Positions 14,891 to 22,880 are shown, counted from the stretch's first letter. The stretch: 24,289 nt of DNA from JBCCTX01 sp964652565 (GCA_964652565.1 CAZZEC010000088.1:1-24289); one strand, 5' to 3'. Made by a program: numbers and translations. The notes: a model not told the origin generated them from the letters alone.

Positions 14891-14912
14891 TATAGATCAA
14901 ACATAAGGGAAT

Positions 14913-14949
14913 GGGTTGATTGCAGGTGCGGTCAACCCTTACTTTTTTT
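14913..14949 (+). terminator. Rho-independent terminator after ilvE
   Basis: GGGTTGA (14913-14919) pairs with TCAACCC (14932-14938), with a flanking T-G pair, around a loop of about 10 bases. TTACTTTTTTT follows to 14949. It lies 22 bases after the ilvE stop and directly before the promoter box for folD. Confidence 0.8.
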
Positions 14950-14950
14950 G

Positions 14951-14958
14951 TAACTTTG
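14951..14958 (+). promoter_or_regulatory. -7 promoter box for folD-queE
   Basis: TAACTTTG matches the Bacteroidota -7 consensus TAnnTTTG exactly, and it sits directly after the ilvE terminator tract. No clear TTTG lies 19-21 bases upstream, because that stretch is part of the terminator. A start near 14964 would give folD a leader of about 120 bases, for which I see no riboswitch-like structure. Confidence 0.5.
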
Positions 14959-15082
14959 TGGAAACATATTGCGATACCAATTATCAGAAGATAATCCCTG
15001 ACTAGGTTGCAATAGCATCTGATTTATACTCATTCAATTTACTTCATCAAGCAATCAAAACCTGTATTAATTACCCTTGCCT

Positions 15083-15988
15083 ATGAATATTCTGGATGGC
15101 AAAATGCTTTCAAAACAAATCAGAGACGAAATCAAAGTGGAGGTTGAACAACTCAAATCAAGTGGGTTCAGAACTCCACATCTCGTTGCCATACTCGTCG
15201 GCAATGACCCTGCATCACATACCTATGTAAGACATAAAATTCGTGCTTGTGACTATGTCGGCATTACATCGAGTCTCATAAACCTGCCAAGTGATATTAG
15301 CGAGCATGAGCTACTTTCTGCCGTGACCAATAGTAACAACGACCCATCGGTAGATGGTATCATTGTTCAGATGCCATTACCTCCTCATATCTCACAACAG
15401 AAGGTGATTCAAACTGTTGATCCTCAAAAAGATGTAGATGGGTTCCATCCTTTTAATGTGGGAATGCTTACGCAAAATTATTTTCCGACGCTGATTCCTG
15501 CTACTCCTTCGGGAATTCTCGAATTGCTTTCTCGCTACAATATTCCTACAAAAGGCAAACACTGTGTTGTGGTGGGACGAAGTCGCATTGTAGGCAGACC
15601 AACATCTATTCTCATGTCCAGAGGAGGGTATCCAGGGGAAGCAACGGTGACACTTTGTCATAAATATACCCCTGCCGAAGAATTGAAAAAGCTGTGTCCA
15701 CTAGCGGATATACTCATCGTAGCGGTAGGAAAACCTGGTTTAATAACCGAAGATATGGTAAAAGAAGGTGCAGTTGTTATAGATGTTGGTATCACAAGGG
15801 TAGAAGCGCCAGATACAAAACTAGGTTTTCGACTCAAAGGAGATGTAGACTTTGAAAAGGTAGCACCCAAAACTAGCTATATTACTCCAGTCCCAGGAGG
15901 TGTAGGCCCAATGACTGTTGCTATGTTACTTAAGAATACCTTAGAAGCCTTTGTCAATACCCATATCCATGAAAATGTAGAATCATAA
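15083..15988 (+). CDS. folD: Bifunctional methylenetetrahydrofolate dehydrogenase / methenyltetrahydrofolate cyclohydrolase
   Basis: FolD interconverts 5,10-methylene-THF and 10-formyl-THF in the cytoplasm with NADP(H), feeding purine, thymidylate and initiator-tRNA formylation. The 301-residue protein shows SHTYVRHKIRACD with Tyr48 and the catalytic Lys52, IIVQMPLPPHI (the PLP signature), KDVDGFHPFNVG, the Rossmann segment VVVGRSRIVGRPTS and the C-terminal signature PVPGGVGPMTVAMLL. I start at ATG 15083 (MNILDGK), which matches the family; an in-frame TTG two codons earlier is unlikely. queE follows after 64 bases without a terminator. Confidence 0.96.
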   Translation: MNILDGKMLSKQIRDEIKVEVEQLKSSGFRTPHLVAILVGNDPASHTYVRHKIRACDYVGITSSLINLPSDISEHELLSAVTNSNNDPSVDGIIVQMPLPPHISQQKVIQTVDPQKDVDGFHPFNVGMLTQNYFPTLIPATPSGILELLSRYNIPTKGKHCVVVGRSRIVGRPTSILMSRGGYPGEATVTLCHKYTPAEELKKLCPLADILIVAVGKPGLITEDMVKEGAVVIDVGITRVEAPDTKLGFRLKGDVDFEKVAPKTSYITPVPGGVGPMTVAMLLKNTLEAFVNTHIHENVES

Positions 15989-16052
15989 TTTTGGGTAAAA
16001 AGATAAACATAACAAAGTCATCACAACGTTGTTGGTAGAAAAAATAATCAAT

Positions 16053-16706
16053 ATGATTTCTGTAGGAAAGGGAAGTGTTAAGTCCAATGACTTTTTGTAT
16101 CACCAAGCTGACCCTCTACCTGTTATGGAGCATTTCTATACGCTTCAGGGAGAGGGATACTGGACTGGAACACCTGCATACTTTATCAGATTAGCTGGCT
16201 GCGATGTAGGCTGTCATTGGTGCGATGTAAAAGAGTCCTGGTCCTACACCCGGGAACAAATGATGTCATGCGATGATATTTTGAATGAAGTCCAAAACCA
16301 TTCTGCACAAAGAATAATTGTAACCGGAGGAGAGCCCACTATATACGACCTTACAACACTTACGTCCATATTTCATCAACAACATATCATCAATCACATT
16401 GAGACAGCAGGCGTACATCCACTCACAGGTCACTGGGACTGGATTTGTTTTTCTCCAAAAAAGTTTAAGAATCCCTTACCAGCGTATTATCAATCGGCTC
16501 ATGAGCTAAAAATCATTATTTACAATGCTCACGACCTTAATTGGGCAGAATCTCATGCGCAACAATGCCATGATAAAATGGCGTTATACCTACAACCAGA
16601 GTGGAGTAAGAGAGACGTAGTTACTCCATTGATCCTGGAATATATAAAAAAGCATCCTCGCTGGCGCCTTAGTCAACAAACACACAAGTACCTGGGAATT
16701 CCATAA
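16053..16706 (+). CDS. queE: 7-carboxy-7-deazaguanine synthase
   Basis: QueE is a radical SAM enzyme that contracts 6-carboxy-tetrahydropterin to 7-carboxy-7-deazaguanine, the ring-forming step of preQ0/queuosine synthesis. With ATG 16053 it is 217 residues: FYTLQGEGYWTGTPAYFIRL (28-47) leads into Cys50-DVG-Cys54-HW-Cys57, the CX3CX2C cluster typical of QueE-type radical SAM proteins, followed by TGGEPT (about 91-96), the AdoMet-binding GGE motif. An in-frame TTG at 16029 would add eight residues, but ATG 16053 fits better. It lies downstream of folD on the same strand and ends before a bidirectional hairpin. The end product, queuosine, modifies G34 of Asp, Asn, His and Tyr tRNAs, which is relevant to the GTC tRNA-like gene in this window. 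Confidence 0.94.
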   Translation: MISVGKGSVKSNDFLYHQADPLPVMEHFYTLQGEGYWTGTPAYFIRLAGCDVGCHWCDVKESWSYTREQMMSCDDILNEVQNHSAQRIIVTGGEPTIYDLTTLTSIFHQQHIINHIETAGVHPLTGHWDWICFSPKKFKNPLPAYYQSAHELKIIIYNAHDLNWAESHAQQCHDKMALYLQPEWSKRDVVTPLILEYIKKHPRWRLSQQTHKYLGIP

Positions 16707-16740
16707 TGTATGGTGATGAGTTCGTTTGCAAAGAGAAAAC

Positions 16741-16776
16741 CAGCCCGATAAATGGGTGATAATATTTATCGGGCTG
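16741..16776. terminator. Bidirectional terminator hairpin between convergent genes
   Basis: CAGCCCGATAAAT (16741-16753) and ATTTATCGGGCTG (16764-16776) form a perfect 13-bp stem with a ten-base loop. On the plus strand a T-rich stretch follows (CATTTATTACTATCC then six T); on the minus strand GGTTTTCTC follows. It sits between the convergent queE and the PspB-like gene. Confidence 0.85.
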
Positions 16777-16795
16777 CATTTATTACTATCCTTTT

Positions 16796-17116
16796 TTATT
16801 GCTTCTCCTTTGATTGAGAAGGAGTTTCAGTCATTGGTTGTCCAGCAGCGTTATCATAACTCTTAAATTCCGTCCGAAAATTTTCCAAATCATTGTCTAC
16901 TACTATTGCCTCCAGGTTTTCTATGCGTTTTTGTAGTTGGTTATTATGAGATTTTAATCTATCGACTTCGCCTGAAAGTGCAGCGACTTCTATATCTCGT
17001 TCAGAGTTGCTAGAGTTTGATTTTTGTTTTTTTGATACAAAATCTAGTATCATGTAAGTGATAGCGACTAAGCCTCCTATGCTTATAGCGAAAATGGGAA
17101 TCAAATTTGAGTCCAT
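16796..17116 (-). CDS. Small membrane-anchored coiled-coil protein, PspB-like layout
   Basis: This 106-residue protein has one N-terminal transmembrane helix (about 5-27), a short basic stretch (KKQK), a coiled coil (about 40-75, SGEVDRLKSHNNQLQKRIENLEAIV) and a polar low-complexity tail rich in Thr, Ser, Gln and Lys. The layout and the segment RIENLEAIVVD recall phage-shock protein B, an inner-membrane partner of PspC in envelope stress. No pspA or pspC neighbours are present, so the assignment is by analogy only. Such small helix-plus-coiled-coil proteins are common in Bacteroidota. It ends 20 bases after the shared terminator hairpin and starts at ATG 17116, with 284 non-coding bases upstream. 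Confidence 0.8.
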   Translation of the reverse strand: MDSNLIPIFAISIGGLVAITYMILDFVSKKQKSNSSNSERDIEVAALSGEVDRLKSHNNQLQKRIENLEAIVVDNDLENFRTEFKSYDNAAGQPMTETPSQSKEKQ

Positions 17117-17400
17117 AGTGTTTATATATGATTCAGATTAGAAGAAACGATGTAATCAATCTTTCTTTGATGTAAAGATACTTTAATGTAAACTGGGTCG
17201 GACAGAAGATAATATATTATAACCAATTACAAAATTTAAACTTATGCCTTTGTCATCTTCTATTGACTTCACCTACAGAATTTATTAATATCGTATTTTA
17301 TAGTATAAAATATTACTATTTTTCGATATAATCAGCCTGTTTTCCATTTACAGACATTCTTTTTCTTTCCTCTACATACAACATTTCAGCAACTAATTCC

Positions 17401-18438
17401 ATGGAATATTTCTTGATTAAAGGTCATTTTCATGTTGTGGGATATGCTCCTGATGGCGATTCGATTATGTTTGAGGCGCATAATGTCAACCAATGGAAAA
17501 AGGTTCCCACGCAGTACGAGACCATTTTCAAGGAAAAACTCCAGGATGGTAATGGCAGTGTACAACTTCGCTTACAGGGCATAGATGCATTAGAGACACA
17601 TTATGGACCAAGTATGCTTCCTCCTCCAAAGGAGTTGAGACATAGGTCTTCTCCAAAAGCTGACAAACCCAGCCCAGGAAATTATCGTCAACCCGATATA
17701 TATGGTGATTTAGCGACCAAAAAACTACTTTCCTATCTCAACATTAAAGATATTAATTGGGGGTCTGCATTTGGCAGGAAATGGATTAAGAAAATTGAGG
17801 TTGTCAATGGTAATGACAAAGCTACATACAAAGAAAAGGGGACAGATCAGCTTGAGGGTTATATAGTAGTAAATGACGTGGATAGAAAAGGTCGTCCCAT
17901 TTCATGGGTGTTTCCTGGAAAAACCACCCAGAAGGATGGTGTTAAATTTGATAATCAAGATCTTCTTGACATTATCAAGGAATCTGTTAATTATAAATTA
18001 GTCGCAAATGGACTGGCATACCCCTATTTCTATATGACACTTTCTGCTGTTTTACGTCAACCTCTAATCTATGGAGTGCTAAATGCACAGCGCCAAAAAA
18101 TGAACTTATGGTCCGAGGATGAGACAATACAAGGAATTAACATACAACATTTTTCTCAGCTCACTTCTGAAGTTATTATTTTTCCTTATCTCTTCAGAAG
18201 AATCGTAAAACATCAATACAGGCGTCAAATGGAGGGGTATTGGAATGCATTACAAAAAAATAGTCCCTTCAAACCAGATCCAGAAAATTTGTTCCTGGAT
18301 AGTTTTTTTGAGGATACCAACCCTTACCTTTTACTCGTGGAAGAACGAGACTTTGTGAGGTTAAATGAGGTAGTAAGAATCGATAACCAGCAATTACAAC
18401 TCACCACGCACCCAGGGAATATCGTTTTTTTGTCCTAG
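17401..18438 (+). CDS. Staphylococcal-nuclease-like (thermonuclease family) protein with large insertions
   Basis: This 345-residue protein has the SNase OB-fold signatures in order: PDGDSIMFEAH with Asp20, VQLRLQGIDALETHY with Arg57, Asp62 and Glu65, and DRKGRPISWVF with Arg165. These correspond by position and context to Asp21, Arg35, Asp40, Glu43 and Arg87 of staphylococcal nuclease, so the catalytic set looks intact. SVNYKLVANGLAYPYFY (about 195-211) matches the helix after the active site. A proline-rich insertion (about 70-100) and a second insert (about 118-155) enlarge the core. The last 110 residues, after LYSEDETIQG-like positions near 240, form an extra domain I do not recognise. 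There is no signal peptide, whereas most bacterial homologues are secreted, so it is probably cytoplasmic. Hydrolysis of DNA or RNA is inferred from the residues. Confidence 0.82.
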   Translation: MEYFLIKGHFHVVGYAPDGDSIMFEAHNVNQWKKVPTQYETIFKEKLQDGNGSVQLRLQGIDALETHYGPSMLPPPKELRHRSSPKADKPSPGNYRQPDIYGDLATKKLLSYLNIKDINWGSAFGRKWIKKIEVVNGNDKATYKEKGTDQLEGYIVVNDVDRKGRPISWVFPGKTTQKDGVKFDNQDLLDIIKESVNYKLVANGLAYPYFYMTLSAVLRQPLIYGVLNAQRQKMNLWSEDETIQGINIQHFSQLTSEVIIFPYLFRRIVKHQYRRQMEGYWNALQKNSPFKPDPENLFLDSFFEDTNPYLLLVEERDFVRLNEVVRIDNQQLQLTTHPGNIVFLS

Positions 18439-18459
18439 AAATTATCCCAAATCATTATT

Positions 18460-18480
18460 GAAGAATGGGTAGCATTCTTC
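18460..18480. terminator. Short hairpin between convergent genes
   Basis: GAAGAAT (18460-18466), loop GGGTAGC and ATTCTTC (18474-18480) form a 7-bp perfect stem, two bases from the end of the leftward gene. No clean T-tract follows on either strand, so its role as a terminator is uncertain. Confidence 0.35.
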
Positions 18481-18482
18481 AC

Positions 18483-18920
18483 TTATCTTTCTATCATTAA
18501 CGATATATACACTACATGATGGGCATAGTCAATTCTTACCCAGTACCATCCTATAGATATATTATATAGAGACAAAGGGATAATATGTTCTCCTTCTGAC
18601 ACATCAAGCGATAGTTTTAATACCTGGGACTCTCCGAGATCTTCTATTGCAATATATATCTTTTGCCGAACTGATGAAGCGACATACAGATTGGTATGAT
18701 CAGATGCTGAAGAGGGAATTAACGCAAAGTGCGCAGGAGATGGCTCCAATAAAGCCGCGGTTTTTAGCGAATCTGGAAAAAAAGTACCATTAATACTATG
18801 TATTGGATTATCTTCATACAAATTTCTATATTTTGATATTGGATGCAGCTCCTGTGGATATAAGTTAAAGCCGCTTAAACAGATAACAAAAGACCAGAAC
18901 CATTTGTACATGATTTTCAA
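18483..18920 (-). CDS. Small exported protein with a possible T9SS-like C-terminal domain
   Basis: This is a 145-residue protein with a clear signal peptide (about 1-23, MKIMYKWFWSFVICLSGFNLYPQ). I do not recognise a full family. The last 65 residues consist of beta segments in the order RQKIYIAIEDLGESQVLKL, EGEHIIPLSLYNISIGWYW, VRIDYAHHVVYISLMIER. The pattern of IYIAIEDLG, then LYNISIGWYWVRID, then a short final strand resembles the type IX secretion C-terminal domain of type A (strand-turn, LxxGxYxvRv, final strand). However, the usual GxY is GWY and the final Lys-rich strand is not typical. If so, nearly half of the protein would be the sorting signal. The gene is divergent from the FGE-like lipoprotein gene and convergent with the nuclease-like gene. 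Confidence 0.72.
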   Translation of the reverse strand: MKIMYKWFWSFVICLSGFNLYPQELHPISKYRNLYEDNPIHSINGTFFPDSLKTAALLEPSPAHFALIPSSASDHTNLYVASSVRQKIYIAIEDLGESQVLKLSLDVSEGEHIIPLSLYNISIGWYWVRIDYAHHVVYISLMIER

Positions 18921-19043
18921 GATTGAATCTGTAAGCTAAGCGAGCATTCATTTTCTTCCATGGAAAAAGATTTTAAAAAGTAAAACCTATATAGATAGAA
19001 CACACTTCGCATTACATTCTAATTTGTGAAAAAGTTGTATCTA

Positions 19044-19075
19044 TTTGACATTTTATGTCCTGACTTAGTAATTTG
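19044..19075 (+). promoter_or_regulatory. Promoter placed for a leaderless FGE-like transcript
   Basis: TTTG (19044-19047), 21 bases, then TAATTTG (19069-19075) matches the Bacteroidota -33/-7 pair except that the -7 box is one base short of TAnnTTTG. The expected transcript start falls at about 19080-19082, on the ATG itself at 19081. Confidence 0.45.
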
Positions 19076-19080
19076 TATAT

Positions 19081-20157
19081 ATGAGAGTTAACATATGTAG
19101 TCTTGTCATTACTGGTTTATTGTGGGCAGCCATAGGTTGTCAATCAACTGATTCCGAAAATCAGGAAGCTCAAAAGAGCGATTATATTCCATCTTCTGAA
19201 TTGGATGTCAGTCGTACCAATGCCGTTAAAAATACTCCCTCCCGAGTACCCTATGATTCAACCCAGTTAGTGGCGAGAACTAGCGAGGATTCATTGGATA
19301 TATTATCAGAAGAAACTACTCCCCCCCTTTCAACCTTACCGGAAGGTATTACAGAACCTGAGGGTATGATTTTTATTCCCGGAGGATGGGTAGAAATGGG
19401 CTCCTATCAAGGACTCCCTCGTGAGCAACCTGTCACTCCGCAACAGGTACAGAGCTATTTTATGGACATCAGCCCAGTAACAGTGGGAGACTTTCGCAAA
19501 TTTGTGCAGACAACACAATATGTTACTGATGCAGAAAAATTTGGGGATTCTGGAGTGTTTGATAAGCATCAGAAAACATGGACACTCGTCCCTGGTGCAT
19601 ATTGGGAGTATCCACTAGGTCCAGATGGTTACAAAGCTCCTGAAGATCATCCCGTCACACAGATATCATGGAAAGATGCACAGGAATACTGTAAATGGGC
19701 AGGGAAAAGATTACCCACAGAAGTTGAATGGGAACACGCAGCAAGAAGCGCCAAAAATAAGCGAGAGAGATACCCCTGGGGTACAGAACTTGTTGAAGAA
19801 GGTGTATATAAAGCAAACACCTGGCAGGGATATTTCCCTGAAGTAAATACTGTTGCCGATGGATATGAATATACAAGTCCTGTTGGCACTTTCGGAGAAA
19901 CCTCTATGGGTCTTAAAGATATGAGTGGAAATGTCTGGGAATGGTGTGAAGACTGGTATTTACCATATGGTACTGATGTGTCTGGTTTTCAACCCAATAA
20001 AGAAAGTGAAAAGGTAATACGTGGAGGTTCATTCATGTGTGATCCATCATACTGCCACGGTTACAGAGTATCAGGAAGGTCGGGAACTACTCCTGAAACA
20101 GGATTATTCCACGTGGGCTTCCGTTGCGTAAAAGATATACCTACATCAAAGAGCTAA
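19081..20157 (+). CDS. Formylglycine-generating-enzyme (SUMF1) family lipoprotein
   Basis: This 358-residue lipoprotein has a signal peptide with lipobox AAIG-Cys20, a disordered acidic/Ser/Thr linker (about 21-90) and an FGE-sulfatase domain (about 92-350). Domain signatures are EGMIFIPGGWVEMGSY, HPVTQISWKDAQEYCKWAGKRLPTE, KDMSGNVWEWCEDW and the C-terminal RGGSFMC-DPSY-C with Cys320 and Cys325. The last two correspond to the catalytic copper-binding pair of human FGE (Cys336/Cys341), so it may be a true enzyme that turns a sulfatase Cys into formylglycine. Many FGE-fold lipoproteins of Bacteroidota, such as gliding/T9SS proteins GldJ and GldK, are structural. No sulfatase gene is in the window, so the substrate is unknown. 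It would act in the periplasm or at the outer membrane. aspS follows after 85 bases. Confidence 0.9.
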   Translation: MRVNICSLVITGLLWAAIGCQSTDSENQEAQKSDYIPSSELDVSRTNAVKNTPSRVPYDSTQLVARTSEDSLDILSEETTPPLSTLPEGITEPEGMIFIPGGWVEMGSYQGLPREQPVTPQQVQSYFMDISPVTVGDFRKFVQTTQYVTDAEKFGDSGVFDKHQKTWTLVPGAYWEYPLGPDGYKAPEDHPVTQISWKDAQEYCKWAGKRLPTEVEWEHAARSAKNKRERYPWGTELVEEGVYKANTWQGYFPEVNTVADGYEYTSPVGTFGETSMGLKDMSGNVWEWCEDWYLPYGTDVSGFQPNKESEKVIRGGSFMCDPSYCHGYRVSGRSGTTPETGLFHVGFRCVKDIPTSKS

Positions 20158-20186
20158 GTTGTTCGTAAAATTAATTACCTTTTGCA

Positions 20187-20210
20187 CTACAAAAACTCCT
20201 ATTTTTGTAG
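20187..20210 (+). promoter_or_regulatory. aspS promoter box inside a 9-bp palindrome
   Basis: CTACAAAAA (20187-20195) and TTTTTGTAG (20202-20210) are perfect inverted repeats around CTCCTA. The right arm includes TATTTTTG (20200-20207), an exact TAnnTTTG -7 box 36 bases before the aspS ATG. The nearest TTTG (20181-20184) is 15 bases away, shorter than usual. A palindrome over the -7 box could be an operator. Confidence 0.45.
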
Positions 20211-20242
20211 CGAAATCCCTTTTTTACAAGAATAATAATCGA

Positions 20243-22021
20243 ATGTACAGAACCCACAACTGCGGAGAACTTCGCATACAGCATGTCGATAACATCGTAA
20301 CACTCGCCGGTTGGCTTCAAAGGACGCGTAAATTTGGTAAGATGACATTTGTGGACCTCAGAGACCGCTATGGCATTACACAACTCGTTTTCAGTGAGGA
20401 GGAAAATTTAACACTCAATGAACAAGCTGAAAAGTTGGGAAGAGAATACGTGATTAGGATCAATGGGAAAGTAAGAGAGCGTACCAGTAAAAATCCCAAG
20501 ATTCCCACAGGAGATATTGAGGTAGTAGTAGATCAACTCGATATACTTAATGTGTCCAAGCTTCCCCCATTTACTATAGAAGATAACACGGATGGAGGGG
20601 ATGACTTGAGAATGAAATACAGATATCTGGATTTACGAAGAGGAGTCGTACAGCAAAATCTCATTTTCCGAAGTAAGCTGGCAACTGAAACACGTAAATT
20701 CTTAGCTGATGAAGGCTTTATTGAAGTAGAAACTCCTGTTTTAATAAAAAGTACTCCAGAAGGGGCAAGAGATTTCGTTGTGCCTAGCAGGATGAACCCG
20801 GGTCAGTTTTATGCGCTTCCTCAGTCCCCACAGACCTTTAAGCAACTATTGATGGTCTCAGGCCTAGATAAATATTTTCAAATTGTAAAATGTTTTCGCG
20901 ATGAAGACCTCCGCTCGGATCGACAACCTGAATTTACGCAGATTGATTGCGAGATGTCTTTTGTGACACGTGATGAGGTCCTCTCAACTTTTGAAAGACT
21001 GACTAAATATCTTTTTAAGAAAACGCTGGATGTCGATTTACCTGACTTCCCTAGGATGTTGTACGATGACGCGTTGCGTCTTTATGGATCAGACAAGCCA
21101 GATATCAGATTTGAAATGACTTTTGTGGAGCTTAATGATGTAGTAAAAAACAAGGGATTTAGTGTTTTTGATGATGCAGAGTTAGTAGTTGGTATTAATG
21201 CCACAGGACAAGCTGATGAATATTCTAACAAGGATTTGAAAAAGCTTACTGATTGGGTGAAGCGACCCCAGGTTGGAGCAAAGGGACTTGTGTATGTTAA
21301 GTATGGAAAAGATCAGAGTATTAAATCATCTGTTAGTAAATTCTACAGTGAAGCGGATTTACAAGGTTGGCTTGATAAATTTGGAGCTGAACCTGGAGAC
21401 TTACTACTTATTTTAAGTGGACATACCGATGAAGTTAGAAGTCAATTAAGTGATTTGAGATTGGAAATGGGGGAAAGAATGGGCTTGCGTTCCAAAGACC
21501 AATTTAAACCTCTTTGGGTACTTGATTTTCCCTGGCTTGAATGGGATCCAGAGTTGGAACGATTTCATGCCATGCACCACCCTTTTACTTCTCCATCTGA
21601 AGAGGATATTCCCCGAATCATGGAAAGTGAAGACTTTGAAGTATTGCAATCAGCCAAAGCTAATGCATATGACCTCGTGATAAATGGATGGGAAATAGGT
21701 GGAGGTTCCATAAGAATTTTTGATCGCGAACTACAATCAAGGTGTTTTGATTTGTTGGGATTTACCAAAGAAGAAGCTGAAGCACAATTCGGGTTTCTTA
21801 TGGGAGCCTTTGAGTATGGTGCTCCCCCTCATGGAGGTATCGCATTTGGATTCGATCGATTATGTTCGATCATGCATCATGCTGACTCTATTAGGGATTT
21901 TATAGCTTTCCCTAAAAATAACTCTGGCCGAGATGTGATGCTAGACGCTCCTTCTCCAGTCAATAAGGAACAATTGAAAGAGCTGCATATAGAACTCTCA
22001 ACACATGAATCGATTTCATAA
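20243..22021 (+). CDS. aspS: Aspartyl-tRNA synthetase
   Basis: AspRS charges tRNA-Asp with aspartate in the cytoplasm. The 592-residue bacterial-type class IIb enzyme has an N-terminal OB-fold anticodon-binding domain (about 1-105, with LAGWLQRTRKFGKMTFVDLRD), motif 1 (FLADEGFIEVETPVL), the QSPQ loop and motif 2 (FRDEDLRSDRQPEFTQIDCE). The GAD insertion domain typical of bacteria lies at about 280-400, and motif 3 is GGIAFGFDR. I start at ATG 20243 (MYRTHNCGELR), which matches the family. An upstream in-frame TTG at 20159 would add 28 residues that overlap the promoter palindrome, so I reject it. The 3' end overlaps the GDPD gene by 17 bases. AspRS reads the anticodon GUC and G73, both of which are present in the odd tRNA at 1373-1483. 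Confidence 0.96.
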   Translation: MYRTHNCGELRIQHVDNIVTLAGWLQRTRKFGKMTFVDLRDRYGITQLVFSEEENLTLNEQAEKLGREYVIRINGKVRERTSKNPKIPTGDIEVVVDQLDILNVSKLPPFTIEDNTDGGDDLRMKYRYLDLRRGVVQQNLIFRSKLATETRKFLADEGFIEVETPVLIKSTPEGARDFVVPSRMNPGQFYALPQSPQTFKQLLMVSGLDKYFQIVKCFRDEDLRSDRQPEFTQIDCEMSFVTRDEVLSTFERLTKYLFKKTLDVDLPDFPRMLYDDALRLYGSDKPDIRFEMTFVELNDVVKNKGFSVFDDAELVVGINATGQADEYSNKDLKKLTDWVKRPQVGAKGLVYVKYGKDQSIKSSVSKFYSEADLQGWLDKFGAEPGDLLLILSGHTDEVRSQLSDLRLEMGERMGLRSKDQFKPLWVLDFPWLEWDPELERFHAMHHPFTSPSEEDIPRIMESEDFEVLQSAKANAYDLVINGWEIGGGSIRIFDRELQSRCFDLLGFTKEEAEAQFGFLMGAFEYGAPPHGGIAFGFDRLCSIMHHADSIRDFIAFPKNNSGRDVMLDAPSPVNKEQLKELHIELSTHESIS

Positions 22022-22862
22022 TTTAATATTAATCTGCTGTTTTCAGGCAGTATTATGTTCTATTGTTCACGGACAGAACGTATCCGTAAACAGTATTATT
22101 GATGCTTTACATGATCCTATTTCAGATTACGTGATGGTCGTAGCGCATCGAGGTGCCCACCAGGATGTACCTGAAAACACATTGGCATCTATAGAACGGG
22201 CAATCGCGCTAGGAGTAGATATTGTTGAATTAGATGTTCGAACCACAAAAGATGGCAAATTAATCCTTATGCATGATCGTACCATAGACAGGACAGTTCA
22301 TGGTTCAGGAGAAGTTTCCGATTTTACCTGGGAGCAGCTTTATAATATGACACTTAAAAGCAAGGATGGTAAGGCATATCGTATCCCTACTTTAAAGGAT
22401 GCATTAACCCTATCAAAAGACCGAATTTTGGTGGATTTAGATATTAAAGATGCATCAGTATTGCATTTAACACAAATAGTGGAAGAAATTGGTAACTCGG
22501 AACAGGTTATCTTTTTTGATAGCGATACCACTGTATTGGATAGTATTTTACTACTAAACCCTTCATATACTGTAATGCCGAGAGCAAGATCATTCAGTGA
22601 TGTAGTAAGGTTCACTGATAAGTACGAACCTCTAATCATCCATATCGATCCAAGCTTTTTCGAAAAAGATATTGTACAAACCCTAAAAGCACGAAAAGTA
22701 CGAATCTGGATCAATGCATTGGGGACAGCAGATACAATTGCGAAAACTGGTGACCTAGTGAGTGCTTACAGATCCTTGGTTGAAAAGGGTGCCAATGTCA
22801 TACAGACTGACTTACCAGACACTTTGCTCAATTATTTGAGAGCTTTAGGTAAACATCCATGA
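22005..22862 (+). CDS. Exported glycerophosphodiester phosphodiesterase
   Basis: This 285-residue GDPD-family enzyme hydrolyses glycerophosphodiesters (deacylated phospholipids) to glycerol-3-phosphate and an alcohol. A signal peptide (about 1-23, ending VHGQ) places it in the periplasm. The catalytic TIM-barrel motif is complete: HRGAHQDVPENTLASIERA with His48 and Arg49, VELDVRTTKDG with metal ligands Glu75 and Asp77, and MHDRTIDRTVHGSG with His90. The C-terminal GANVIQTDLPDTLLNYL closes the barrel. Its start lies inside the 3' end of aspS (17-base overlap), so it is probably translated from the same mRNA. The gene after it is convergent, 18 bases away. Confidence 0.94.
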   Translation: MNRFHNLILICCFQAVLCSIVHGQNVSVNSIIDALHDPISDYVMVVAHRGAHQDVPENTLASIERAIALGVDIVELDVRTTKDGKLILMHDRTIDRTVHGSGEVSDFTWEQLYNMTLKSKDGKAYRIPTLKDALTLSKDRILVDLDIKDASVLHLTQIVEEIGNSEQVIFFDSDTTVLDSILLLNPSYTVMPRARSFSDVVRFTDKYEPLIIHIDPSFFEKDIVQTLKARKVRIWINALGTADTIAKTGDLVSAYRSLVEKGANVIQTDLPDTLLNYLRALGKHP

Positions 22863-22880
22863 TTAACATTAATACGGTGT

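Noticed and set aside
19081..20157. GldJ/GldK gliding-motility identity for the FGE-like lipoprotein
   Set aside because: No other gld/spr/por genes adjoin it, and it keeps the catalytic cysteine pair of true FGE, so a structural T9SS role is less supported.
20159..20242. TTG start extending aspS by 28 residues
   Set aside because: The extension has no counterpart in AspRS and covers the promoter palindrome; ATG 20243 gives the family N-terminus.
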